A stretch of 64,000 nt of DNA from Arthrobacter sp. EM1 (GTDB taxonomy: Bacteria > Actinomycetota > Actinomycetes > Actinomycetales > Micrococcaceae): positions 2,232,001-2,296,000 of the forward strand of contig NZ_CP124836.1 of assembly GCF_029964055.1 (NCBI RefSeq). The letters are read 5' to 3'. This document shows, piece by piece, positions 17,907 through 25,930 of this stretch. The position numbers and the translations under genes are program-made. Numbering within the stretch: the stretch's first letter is position 1; the number at the start of each line of letters is the position of its first letter. The notes below the pieces were generated by a model, which did no database searches, was not told the DNA's origin, and saw only the letters and a program-made list of their open reading frames with translations.

Positions 17907-18581
17907 ATGGCGGATCACGATTTTGGCTCCCGCGAGTTCGGAGCCCAGGACGGAGTGGCGGACATCTCCGCCGTCGACATTGCGGACTGGAGGCTCCGGA
18001 CCTTTGCGTTGTACGCCAGCGTGCGGAAAATCGCGGCGCAGGATCCGGCCGAGGCGCATTCGTACTGGCGCCAGGAGCGGGACCGGATGTTCGGCACGCA
18101 CCCTGCCTCGCCGCTGACGGCGGCCGCAAAGTCCACCTTCGGCGGCCTGAAAACGGCGGACTACGACCCGATCTACCGCTTCCATATCCCGCTGACGGGC
18201 GAGGGCGCCGGGCGGGAAATGAATGTTGAGACCGGAACCGACGGCCAGGTCCGTTTTGTCCGGCTGGGGACCTTCGATCTGCCGGAACTGGGCCAGCTCG
18301 CCGTGTGGAAGATCCACGGCTACGGCGGCGGCATCTTTGTGCCGTTCCGCGACGCCACGGCCGGCCAGCCCGGCGGAAGTTACGGTGCGGGCCGGTACCT
18401 GCTGGACACCATCAAGGGTGCCTTCCACGGTGTGCAGGGTTCGGGTCCGGGAGCGGAATTTGTTGTTGATTTCAACTTTGCCTACAACCCCTCCTGCGCC
18501 TACAACGAGGCCTGGGCATGCCCGCTCGCCGGGCCATCGAACCGACTGGCGGTAGAGATCCCGGCCGGCGAGTTGCACTGA
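17907..18581 (+). CDS. DUF1684 domain-containing protein
   Basis: 224 residues with the conserved DUF1684 pattern. This comprises W-R-x3-FALYASVRK, YWRQERDRMFGTHPASPL, the beta-rich centre, FVPFRDATAGQPGGSYGAGRYLLD, and the terminal FVVDFNFAYNPSCAYNEAWACPLAGPSN, in which DFN-NP-C-Y is the family fingerprint. The biochemical role is unknown. The start is set at 17907, where TACGCT lies 6 nt upstream (leaderless). GtrA follows after 4 nt, suggesting one transcript. Confidence 0.92.
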   Translation: MADHDFGSREFGAQDGVADISAVDIADWRLRTFALYASVRKIAAQDPAEAHSYWRQERDRMFGTHPASPLTAAAKSTFGGLKTADYDPIYRFHIPLTGEGAGREMNVETGTDGQVRFVRLGTFDLPELGQLAVWKIHGYGGGIFVPFRDATAGQPGGSYGAGRYLLDTIKGAFHGVQGSGPGAEFVVDFNFAYNPSCAYNEAWACPLAGPSNRLAVEIPAGELH

Positions 18582-18585
18582 GCCG

Positions 18586-19077
18586 ATGGATTCCCAGCTT
18601 GAGCAGCACTCCGCCGCGCCTGCACCCGCCGGAGTCCGTCCGGCGGACCGCCGGCGGCACCGCGGGATTCTTCGGTACCCCCTGGTCCGGCAGTTGCTGC
18701 GATTCACCGCCGTCGGAATTGTCTGTACCGTCACGTCGCTGGCGCTCTATGCCTTCCTCCGCCCGTATCTCGGCCCGCAACCGGCCAACGCGACGGCTCT
18801 TATCCTCACCTCGCTGATGAACACGGCGCTGAACCGGCGGCTGACGTTCAAAATCACCGAACGCCACCGGATGAAGCGCGACCACCTCAACGGCCTGATC
18901 GTCATCCTCGTGGCGCTTCTGATTACCGGCGGCAGCCTCGGCGTGCTGCACTGGATCAACCCCGACGCCACAGTTTCTGCCGAGCTGTGGACCACAACAC
19001 TCTCCGGCTTTGCCGCCACGGCCGTCCGCTTCACCATGCTGCGGCACTGGATCTTCCGCCGGGCCCGGCACCGTTAG
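18586..19077 (+). CDS. GtrA family membrane protein
   Basis: 163 residues with four predicted TM helices. These are RFTAVGIVCTVTSLALYAFL, ATALILTSLMNTALNRRLTF (the family fingerprint N-x2-LNRRLTF), GLIVILVALLITGGSLGVL and a C-terminal segment before RFTMLRHWIF. GtrA proteins help move undecaprenyl-linked sugars across the membrane or otherwise serve cell-surface polysaccharide synthesis. It lies 4 nt after the DUF1684 gene. The N-terminal 35 residues are polar and poorly conserved. Confidence 0.92.
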   Translation: MDSQLEQHSAAPAPAGVRPADRRRHRGILRYPLVRQLLRFTAVGIVCTVTSLALYAFLRPYLGPQPANATALILTSLMNTALNRRLTFKITERHRMKRDHLNGLIVILVALLITGGSLGVLHWINPDATVSAELWTTTLSGFAATAVRFTMLRHWIFRRARHR

Positions 19078-19150
19078 GCCACCCACCGCCCCGCCCAGTC
19101 CCACCCAGTCCTGCCCAGTCCTGCCCGCGTCAGTCCCACCCACCGCCGCG

Positions 19151-19216
19151 CCCAACTGACTCGCAGCAGGTGTCGTTTTGGGCGGTCAAAACGACCCGTG
19201 CTGCTAGCTAGTTGGG
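19151..19216. repeat. long palindromic intergenic repeat (REP-like), copy 1
   Basis: An inverted repeat begins with CCCAACTGACTCGCAGC, has GTCGTTTTG and CAAAACGAC around its centre, and ends GCTAGTTGGG. Its right arm supplies the last codons and the TAG stop of the cysteine desulfurase gene (minus strand). A related element lies at 27314-27370. It is preceded by degenerate CCCAGTCC(T/C) short repeats at 19097-19135. Confidence 0.75.
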
Positions 19217-20364
19217 TCGAGGGACTGGACGCTGACGACGGCGGTGCGGACCGCGGCCGCCGCCTCCCGCAGTTCCGCCGCCGTGATGGTGGCGTCAAAG
19301 CTGAAACGGACAGCGGTCTGGGCGGTTGTGGCGTCGAAGCCCATCGCCAGCAGCACCGGGGAGGGCTCATCGGACCCCGCGGCGCAGGCCGAACCGCTGG
19401 AGCAGATGACTCCATGGCGTTCGAGCTCCAGCAGCACGGATTCACCGCTGGTCCCCGGGAAACAGAACGAGGCCACGGAGGGCAGCCGCTCGGCCGGGTC
19501 GCCGGTCAGGACCGCGCCCGGAACCCCCGCCCTTACCGCGCCGATGAAGTCATCACGGAGTTCCGCCACCAGGGCCGCACGGGCCTGCTGACCGTCCTGT
19601 GAGAGGGTGAGCGCCGTCGCGAGGGCTACCGCTCCGGCCACGTTTTCGGTCCCCGACCGGCGCCCGCGTTCCTGCCCGCCGCCATGGATCAAGGGTTCCA
19701 GCCGGATCCTGCCGCGGACGAACAGAGCGCCCTGTCCTTTCGGCGCCCCCAATTTGTGGCCGGAGATACTCAGGGCATCAACGCCGAGTGCTGCCGTGTC
19801 GAGCGGCAACCAGCCGGCAGCCTGGACCGCGTCGGTGTGGAACGGAATTCGCTGTGCGCGGGCCAGTGCGGCCAGCCGGGCAATCGGCTGCACCGTTCCC
19901 ACTTCGTTGTTGGCGTACATAATGCTGACCAGGGCCGTTTCCGGCCGGAGCACGGCGGCGAGGGCAGCTTCGGTGACCCGGCCGAGGGAATCCACCGGAA
20001 CAACGTCGACGCTGAAGCCGTGGACGCGCTCCAGGAAGCGGGCGGATTCTTCCACCGCAGGATGCTCGACGGCACTGATCACCACCCGGTCCAGCCGGGG
20101 GTCTGCGGTGCGGCGGGCAAGGGCGATGCCTTGGACGGCCAGGTTGTCCGCCTCCGTGCCACCGGAGGTGAAGACGATCTCACCCGGGCGGCAGCCCAGC
20201 GCCCTGGCCGTCACTGCGCGCGCATCGGCGAGCGCCTGAGCTGCGGAGTCTCCGAAGGAATGCCGGCTCGAGGGGTTGCCGAACTCCCCCGTGAGGTACG
20301 GCCACATGGCGTCCAGTACCTCGCGGCGGACCGGTGTGGTGGCCGCGGCGTCGAGGAAGATCAT
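19204..20364 (-). CDS. cysteine desulfurase (NifS/IscS-like) of the NAD operon
   Basis: 386 residues. It is a PLP enzyme that takes sulfur from cysteine for Fe-S assembly. Visible features are IFLDAAATTPVRREV, the His motif VEHPAVEESARF, the PLP lysine in SISGHKLGAPKGQ, and the sulfur-carrying Cys in CSSGSACAAGS. Its place as last gene of nrtR-nadA-nadB-nadC suggests that it supplies the 4Fe-4S cluster of quinolinate synthase, as proposed for NifS-like proteins encoded near nad genes in other bacteria. It overlaps nadC by 4 bp (ATGA). The 3' end runs into a palindromic repeat. Confidence 0.94.
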   Translation of the reverse strand: MIFLDAAATTPVRREVLDAMWPYLTGEFGNPSSRHSFGDSAAQALADARAVTARALGCRPGEIVFTSGGTEADNLAVQGIALARRTADPRLDRVVISAVEHPAVEESARFLERVHGFSVDVVPVDSLGRVTEAALAAVLRPETALVSIMYANNEVGTVQPIARLAALARAQRIPFHTDAVQAAGWLPLDTAALGVDALSISGHKLGAPKGQGALFVRGRIRLEPLIHGGGQERGRRSGTENVAGAVALATALTLSQDGQQARAALVAELRDDFIGAVRAGVPGAVLTGDPAERLPSVASFCFPGTSGESVLLELERHGVICSSGSACAAGSDEPSPVLLAMGFDATTAQTAVRFSFDATITAAELREAAAAVRTAVVSVQSLDPTS

Positions 20365-21338
20365 GGCCTCCCCTGATCCGCCGTCCGCCGGCTGCCAGGT
20401 TCCATACCGGGGCCACGGTCCAGGTCGACGCCGAGTTCAATATCCAGTCCCAGGTCCAGGGCGGCGACGCTGTGGGTGAGCCCGCCGATCGAGATCACAT
20501 CCACCCCGGCAGCGGCGATCCCTGCCACGGTGGCCAGGTTGACGTTGCCACTGGCCTCGACCCGGGCCCGGCCGGCCACCAGGGCCACTCCCGCGGCAAG
20601 ATCCGCCAGGGTGAAATTGTCCAGCATGATGGTGTCCACCCCGGCGGCCAGCACGGGTTCGATCTGGTCCATCCTGTCCACCTCCACTTCGAAGTGTGTG
20701 GTGTGCCCCAGGCGCGCTTTGGCCGCCCGCAGCACTTCCGTAAGCCTCCACGGGTCTCCCCCGGTCAGGACGGCCAGGTGGTTGTCCTTGGCCAGCACCG
20801 CGTCCGAGAGGCCAAAGCGGTGGTTGGCTCCGCCGCCGCAACGGACGGCGTACCGCTCCAGCACCCGCAAGCCCGGCGTCGTTTTGCGGGTGTCCGTGAT
20901 GCGCGCCCCGGTACCGTCGACACGGGCGACAAATTCCGCTGTTTTGCTGGCAATGGCGCTCATCCGCTGGACCAGGTTCAGGGCGACACGTTCGGCGAGC
21001 AGCACGGCGCGGGCGTTCCCGCTGACCCTTGCGAGCGCCGTGCCGGCGGCAAAGGCGGTTCCGTCAGCGACCAGGAGTTCAACGTCGGCCCCGGAATCTG
21101 TGAGCTTCATCGCGGCGGCAAAGACCTCACCGCCGCTGAACACACCGGACACGCGGGCGGACAGGACCGCCGTCGCCCGCGTGTCCGCGGGGATCAGCGT
21201 CTGGGAGGTGATGTCGCCATAGGGCGCATCCTCAAGCAGGGCGGCGCGCAGCACGGCGTCGACGGCGGCCGCGGGCAGGGTTCCGGCGAGCGCTGGCACC
21301 GGGACGGCGGCCTGGCGGGGTGCGGCGGGTGCTGTCAT
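20361..21338 (-). CDS. nadC: nicotinate-nucleotide pyrophosphorylase (quinolinate phosphoribosyltransferase)
   Basis: 325 residues. It converts quinolinate and PRPP to nicotinate mononucleotide, CO2 and PPi, the third step of de novo NAD synthesis. Characteristic segments are EDAPYGDITSQTLIP, LNLVQRMSAIASKTAEFV, ITDTRKTTPGLRVLERYAV, CGGGANHRFGLSDAVLAKDNHL, EVEVDRMDQIEPVL, MLDNFTLADL and ISIGGLTHSV. The start at 21338 has AAAGGAT upstream and overlaps the nadB stop as ATGA. The C-terminal 30 residues after DLGLDIELG are a non-conserved extension. Confidence 0.97.
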   Translation of the reverse strand: MTAPAAPRQAAVPVPALAGTLPAAAVDAVLRAALLEDAPYGDITSQTLIPADTRATAVLSARVSGVFSGGEVFAAAMKLTDSGADVELLVADGTAFAAGTALARVSGNARAVLLAERVALNLVQRMSAIASKTAEFVARVDGTGARITDTRKTTPGLRVLERYAVRCGGGANHRFGLSDAVLAKDNHLAVLTGGDPWRLTEVLRAAKARLGHTTHFEVEVDRMDQIEPVLAAGVDTIMLDNFTLADLAAGVALVAGRARVEASGNVNLATVAGIAAAGVDVISIGGLTHSVAALDLGLDIELGVDLDRGPGMEPGSRRTADQGRP

Positions 21339-23086
21339 AACGAAATCCTTTGTTTCGGGCGGGGTGCGGCTGGCTGCCGGCGGCCGGGTGCGGTGGCCAC
21401 CGGGATGGAGCAGGTGGGGGCAGCGGGCACCGGGGCGGGTCCGGAGGGTCCGGCGCCGGCGTCGGCGTCCGCCATAAAGTGGGCGCCCGCCGGGGCCGTT
21501 CGCTGCCGGGCGGCTGCCACCAGCAGCCCGGCGGCCAGCAGCAGGTTCCGGTCCTCGTGCGCCGCCGGGCCGGAGCCGGGTCCCTGTTGCGGGAGCCCGT
21601 CGGCCGCGCCGGCAACGGCAGACCACTGCGACAGCCGCGCGGCGGCGTCCTCGAGTCCGGCTCGGGTGCGCAGCACTCCGGCGGCACCGGTCATCAGGCG
21701 ACGCAGGGCGTCCCGGCTGAAAGGCTCACCGCCCGGGCCGGGCTCCGGGGCGGGCTCCGGGGCGGGGCGTTCAGCACCGGCACGGGCGGGCCAAACTGCC
21801 GGAGCAGGGTCCGTGCCGGCTCGGCCCAGGAAAGCCTCCACGGCCCGGCGGCCGAAGACGAGACCCTCCAGCAGCGAATTGCTGGCCAGCCGGTTGGCAC
21901 CGTGTGCGCCCGTGCAGGCGACCTCCCCGGCCGCGTACAGTCCCGGCACGGACGTGCGGCCCCACAGGTCGGTGGCTACCCCGCCCATCCAGTAGTGCGC
22001 TGCCGGGGACACCGGAAGCACTTCGGTGGCCCAGTCGTAGCCCGCGGCGCGGGTGGCGGCGGTGATGGTGGGGAACCGCCGGGCCAGGAACCCGGGTCCG
22101 CGGGCGGCCTCCAGCCCCCGGGCGTCCAGGTACACGGGGCTGTCCGCGGGCGCGCCTGTCGCGGCCAGGTGCAGGGCAATACTGCGGGATACAACGTCGC
22201 GCGGGGCCAGTTCGGCGTCGGGGTGGTAGTCCGGCATAAAGCGGTAGCCCGCGGCGTCGAGCAGCACGGCGCCTTCCCCGCGGACCGCCTCGGAAATAAG
22301 CAGCGCCGGCGGGCCCCCGGGGACCTCCTCGGCCGCCAGGGTGGTGGGGTGGAACTGGAAGAACTCCAGGTCCCGGACGGCAGCCCCCGCCCGCCAGGCG
22401 AGGGCCAGGCCGTCGGCCGTGGCGACGGAGGGGTTACTGGTCCGGCTGAAAAGCCGTCCGGCGCCGCCCGTGGCCAGGAGGACCGCGCCGGTGTCCAGCT
22501 GCCGCGGCCGGCCACCGGACAAGTACTCGACGCCGGTAATCCGGGCGCTGCCCGACGCCGGTCCGGTGTCGGCGCATTCGGTGCGCAGCCCGGTGACGAA
22601 GGCGCCGGTCTCGATCCGCAGCCGTCCCCGGAGGGCACGCTCGAGGACAGCTGCGACGAGGGCGCGGGCGATGCGGGAACCCGTCGCGTCGCCGCCGGCG
22701 TGCAGGATGCGGGCCGCGGAATGCGCCGCTTCGAGGCCGAGGGCCGGGCCGCCGCCGGGTCCGGCGTCGAAGTGAACACCAAAGCGCCGTAGCCCTGCGA
22801 TGTCCCGCGCTGCCTCGGTACACAACACCCGGACGGCCTCGGGGTCATTGAGCCCGGCTCCGGCGGCGAGGGTGTCGGCAATGTGGGCCGCCACGGAGTC
22901 TCCGGGCGCTGATTCCCCCGGCACAAGCACTGCCGAAATGCCGCCCTGGGCGTAGAAGGTGTTGCTCTGCTCCAGCGTTCCCTTGCTCAGGAGCACCACC
23001 TCACATGCCGGCACGGCGTCGGAGGCCAGCAGTGCTGCGTACAGACCCGCGATGCCGCTGCCCACCACCACCAGGCGCCTGGTCAC
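21335..23086 (-). CDS. nadB: L-aspartate oxidase
   Basis: 583 residues. It is an FAD enzyme that oxidises L-aspartate to iminoaspartate, the substrate of NadA. It shows the FAD motif RLVVVGSGIAGLYAALLA, the succinate-dehydrogenase-like segments LSKGTLEQSNTFYAQGGISAV and LATGGAGRLFSRTSNPSVAT, the active-site region EFFQFHPTTLA, and GLYAAGEVACTGAHGANRLASNSLLEGLVFG. The C-terminal domain is somewhat longer and more Gly/Ala/Pro-rich than usual. It overlaps nadA and nadC by 4 bp on either side, indicating coupled translation. Confidence 0.97.
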   Translation of the reverse strand: MTRRLVVVGSGIAGLYAALLASDAVPACEVVLLSKGTLEQSNTFYAQGGISAVLVPGESAPGDSVAAHIADTLAAGAGLNDPEAVRVLCTEAARDIAGLRRFGVHFDAGPGGGPALGLEAAHSAARILHAGGDATGSRIARALVAAVLERALRGRLRIETGAFVTGLRTECADTGPASGSARITGVEYLSGGRPRQLDTGAVLLATGGAGRLFSRTSNPSVATADGLALAWRAGAAVRDLEFFQFHPTTLAAEEVPGGPPALLISEAVRGEGAVLLDAAGYRFMPDYHPDAELAPRDVVSRSIALHLAATGAPADSPVYLDARGLEAARGPGFLARRFPTITAATRAAGYDWATEVLPVSPAAHYWMGGVATDLWGRTSVPGLYAAGEVACTGAHGANRLASNSLLEGLVFGRRAVEAFLGRAGTDPAPAVWPARAGAERPAPEPAPEPGPGGEPFSRDALRRLMTGAAGVLRTRAGLEDAAARLSQWSAVAGAADGLPQQGPGSGPAAHEDRNLLLAAGLLVAAARQRTAPAGAHFMADADAGAGPSGPAPVPAAPTCSIPVATAPGRRQPAAPRPKQRISL

Positions 23087-24393
23087 GGCCGGGCCGCCAG
23101 CATCCGCTCAAGGGCGATCCGTGCCGGGGCGGCGACGTCGCCCGCCACCGTGATGCGGTTGACGACCTCGCCCCGGACCAGCGCTTCCAGGACCCAGGCG
23201 AGGTAGCCGGGGTGGATGCGGTACATCGTGGAGCAGGGGCAGATCACCGGATCCAGGCAGAAGATGGTGTGCTGCGGGTTTTCCGCCGCCAGCCGGTTGA
23301 CAAGGTTGATCTCGGTGCCGACGGCGAAGGTCGCCGGCTCCGTCGCAGCCGCAATGGCCTTGCGGATGAAGTCCGTGGAACCGGCCGAATCGGCGGCGTC
23401 GACCACTTCCATCGGGCACTCCGGGTGCACAATGACCTGCACGTCCGGGAACTCGGCGCGGGCTTTCTCGATCTGGCCGACATTAAAGCGCTTGTGCACC
23501 GAACAGAAGCCGTGCCAGAGGATCACCCGGGAGTCCTGCAGGGCCTGTTCGACGTTGCCGCCGAGCTCCTTGCTCGGATTCCACATCGGCATCTGCTCCA
23601 GCGGCACCCCCATGGCCTTGGCGGTGTTGCGGCCCAGATGCTGGTCCGGGAAGAACAGCACCCGCTGGCCGCGCTCGAACGCCCATTCCAGCACCGTGGC
23701 GGCGTTCGAGGAGGTACACACGATCCCGCCGCGCTCGCCGCAGAATCCCTTCAGCGCCGCGGAGGAGTTCATGTACGTGACCGGGATGACCGGAACCCGG
23801 CCGTCGGCGTCGGGCTCGGTGCCGAACAGTTCCTCGAGCTGTTCCCAGCATTCGGTCACCGAATCGATGTCCGCCATATCCGCCATGGAGCAGCCGGCGG
23901 CCAGGTTGGGCAAGATGACCGCCTGGTCCGGGCGGGAGAGGATATCCGCGGTTTCGGCCATAAAGTGCACCCCGCAGAAGATGATCGCCTCGGCGTCGGG
24001 CCGGGTAAGTGCGGCGTTGGCCAGCTGGAACGAGTCGCCCACGAAGTCGGCGTAGGCCACCACCTCGTCGCGCTGGTAAAAGTGGCCCAGGACCACGGCG
24101 CGGTCCCCGAGCGTTGCCTTGGCGGCCCGGATCCGGGCGTCGAGTTCGGCGTCGCTAGCCGTCTTGTATTCCTCCGGGAGCTGCCCTTGCCGGGGGGTCG
24201 CCGCCGGGGCCACATCCGCGGCGGAGGCGCCGGGGCCGTAGGCGGGCACACCGGCGAGGGCTTCGGCGACGTCGAAGTCCCAGGGCCCGCGGGCGAGCGC
24301 CGGACTGCACGTGGCGGCCGTTGCCATGCCCTTGGCGTTGCTGGTGGCCTGTTCGCGTGTGATCAGCTGGATGGCCGTATTGACGCTGCTCAT
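23083..24393 (-). CDS. nadA: quinolinate synthase
   Basis: 436 residues, including an N-terminal extension of about 75 residues typical of actinobacterial NadA. It condenses iminoaspartate with dihydroxyacetone phosphate to quinolinate using a 4Fe-4S cluster. Cluster-ligand and family motifs are visible: AIIFCGVHFMAETADIL, NLAAGCSMADMA, IVCTSSNAATVLEW, VIVHPECPMEVVDAAD, EINLVNRLAAENP and LDPVICPCSTMYRI. Its start overlaps the end of the Nudix regulator gene by 4 bp. Confidence 0.97.
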   Translation of the reverse strand: MSSVNTAIQLITREQATSNAKGMATAATCSPALARGPWDFDVAEALAGVPAYGPGASAADVAPAATPRQGQLPEEYKTASDAELDARIRAAKATLGDRAVVLGHFYQRDEVVAYADFVGDSFQLANAALTRPDAEAIIFCGVHFMAETADILSRPDQAVILPNLAAGCSMADMADIDSVTECWEQLEELFGTEPDADGRVPVIPVTYMNSSAALKGFCGERGGIVCTSSNAATVLEWAFERGQRVLFFPDQHLGRNTAKAMGVPLEQMPMWNPSKELGGNVEQALQDSRVILWHGFCSVHKRFNVGQIEKARAEFPDVQVIVHPECPMEVVDAADSAGSTDFIRKAIAAATEPATFAVGTEINLVNRLAAENPQHTIFCLDPVICPCSTMYRIHPGYLAWVLEALVRGEVVNRITVAGDVAAPARIALERMLAARP

Positions 24394-25034
24394 GGTGTGC
24401 TCCTGTTGTCTGGTTCAAGGCCCGGGCTGCCGGTAAAGCGGTAGAGGCGGGGCGGACGGTGTTTGCCGCCCTGCAGGTACTGGTCGGTTTCTTCGATTTC
24501 GGGTGTGGACTTGACCTGCCGGCGGAAATTGGCCGGGTCCAGTTCGCGGTCCAGGACAGCCTCGTAGACCTCCCGGACCTGGGCCAGGGTGAAGTATTCG
24601 CCCAGCAGGTGGTAGGCGATGGAGCCGTAAGCCATCTTGTTGCGCAGCCGCCAGAGCCCGTAGTCGATGATCGCGTGGTGATCGAAGGCCAGTTCGCCGA
24701 GCCGGTCCGCGCGGAACCACTTGACGTTCTCGGACTCGTCGGCGAGCGCAGCCTCGGTGGGCTGGACCAGCGCCCAGTAGACGATGGAGACGACGCGCTG
24801 GGTGGGTGAGCGGTGCAGGCCGCCGAAGGCGTAGAGCTGTTCAAGGTAGCGGGGTGCCAGCCCGGTGGTTTCCCGCAGATTCCGCGAGGCTGCGTCCGGC
24901 AGTGACTCTGAATGGGTGAGCGGGCCGCCGGGCAACGCCCACATCCCCTTAAACGGTTCGCGGATCCGGCGCACCAGCGGGATCCACAAGGTTGGCCGCC
25001 CGGAGCGCTCGCTGGGGCGAAGGGCGAAGATCAC
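24390..25034 (-). CDS. nrtR: NrtR-type Nudix transcriptional regulator of NAD synthesis
   Basis: At least 214 residues: an N-terminal Nudix-like domain (GMWALPGG and ASRNLRETTGLAPRYLEQLYAFG, a degenerate Nudix box) and a C-terminal winged helix (GEYFTLAQVREVYEAVLDRELDPANFRRQV). This is the NrtR architecture, which senses ADP-ribose or NAD metabolites and represses NAD genes. As first gene of the nad operon it probably autoregulates via the palindrome at 25177-25199. The GTG start at 25034 would cut the first Nudix strand. The frame stays open to a TGA at 25107-25109 and reads LAPPTLAIST upstream, so translation probably starts earlier, perhaps at ATC 25100, which has GGGGTGA 6 nt upstream. 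Confidence 0.85.
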   Translation of the reverse strand: MIFALRPSERSGRPTLWIPLVRRIREPFKGMWALPGGPLTHSESLPDAASRNLRETTGLAPRYLEQLYAFGGLHRSPTQRVVSIVYWALVQPTEAALADESENVKWFRADRLGELAFDHHAIIDYGLWRLRNKMAYGSIAYHLLGEYFTLAQVREVYEAVLDRELDPANFRRQVKSTPEIEETDQYLQGGKHRPPRLYRFTGSPGLEPDNRSTP

Positions 25035-25176
25035 CGTGGAGATGGCCAGCGTCGGCGGCGCCAGCTGGCGCTCGGAGACGTTGGCAGCTGTTGTGTAGAT
25101 GGTGGTTCACCCCGCGTCCTGGCCGTCCGGCCGGTCCCGGGACCGCCCGGACGGTTCCGGCCCGACCGCCGCAATA

Positions 25177-25199
25177 GTTATAGTCAGATTGACTAGAAC
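25177..25199. promoter_or_regulatory. candidate NrtR box upstream of the nad operon
   Basis: A palindrome with half-sites GTT-TAGTCA and TGACTA-AAC lies about 80 nt upstream of the probable nrtR start. Its form matches the class of inverted repeats bound by NrtR regulators. It is the only such site I noticed in the window; none precedes pncB. Confidence 0.6.
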
Positions 25200-25279
25200 T
25201 AATTCTACGACGCCACCCGCCGGATGCAAAATGTTTCGGCCCGCCCGCGGGCTGCCGGGCAGGGACGGAGGGGCGCGGC

Positions 25280-25753
25280 TCAGCGCCCCGCGGCGGACGC
25301 CTCCAGCAGCGGAAGTGTGCGGCCCTGGAAGTGAGTGTTGAGCACGATGACCGAGGATGAGCGCAGCACGGTCCGGGTCGCGATCATGGCGTCCAGCACA
25401 CGCTGCAGGTCCGGGTTGGAGCGTGCCGCGATCCGGGCCATCAGGTCGGAACTGCCGGACACGGTGTGGATCTCGATCAGCTCCGGAATCGCCGCGAGGG
25501 CCTCGACCACCGCATCGTGCCCCAGGTCCTGGTTGATGGTCAGGGAGCAGAAGGCCACCACCGGAAACCCGAAGCGGGCCGGATCCGGCTGCGGCACCCA
25601 CGAGCCGATGACACCACTGTCCTGCATCCGGTCCAGCCGGGACTGCACGGTGGCGCGGGCAACCCTAAGCACACGGGAGGCTTCCAGCACCGAGGCCCTG
25701 GGCGAATCGGTGAAGAATCGGACAATCTTGGCGTCCAGGGGATCAACGTCCAT
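25280..25753 (-). CDS. Lrp/AsnC family transcriptional regulator
   Basis: 157 residues. The HTH DSPRASVLEASRVLRVARATVQSRLDRMQDSGVI is joined to a RAM/AsnC ligand domain (VVAFCSLTINQDLGHDAVVEALAAIPELIEIHTVSGSSDLMARIAA). The start at 25753 has GGAGGAA 6 nt upstream. It is divergent from an amino-acid permease gene, the classic arrangement in which an Lrp protein controls a neighbouring transporter in response to an amino acid. An inverted repeat CATTC-CTCCA-GAATG (25758-25772) covers its Shine-Dalgarno. Confidence 0.94.
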   Translation of the reverse strand: MDVDPLDAKIVRFFTDSPRASVLEASRVLRVARATVQSRLDRMQDSGVIGSWVPQPDPARFGFPVVAFCSLTINQDLGHDAVVEALAAIPELIEIHTVSGSSDLMARIAARSNPDLQRVLDAMIATRTVLRSSSVIVLNTHFQGRTLPLLEASAAGR

Positions 25754-25930
25754 CGAACATTCCTCCAGAATGAGTCTTTTGAAGCACAAATCGTTGCAGT
25801 AAATCCGATTCAGGCGAGCAAACTGTAACTATGCTCTCACGGCTGGCGGACTCCGGCCCTGCCCCGCCGCGGTAAATTCAATAGGTCCCACAAGGACGTT
25901 CAGATCCACACCACACAAAGGTTCGCCAGC

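Noticed and set aside
16199..18229. A 676-codon plus-strand frame over the lipoprotein and M20 peptidase genes
   Set aside because: It is antisense to two recognised protein families and has an Arg/Gly/Pro-rich composition typical of shadow frames.
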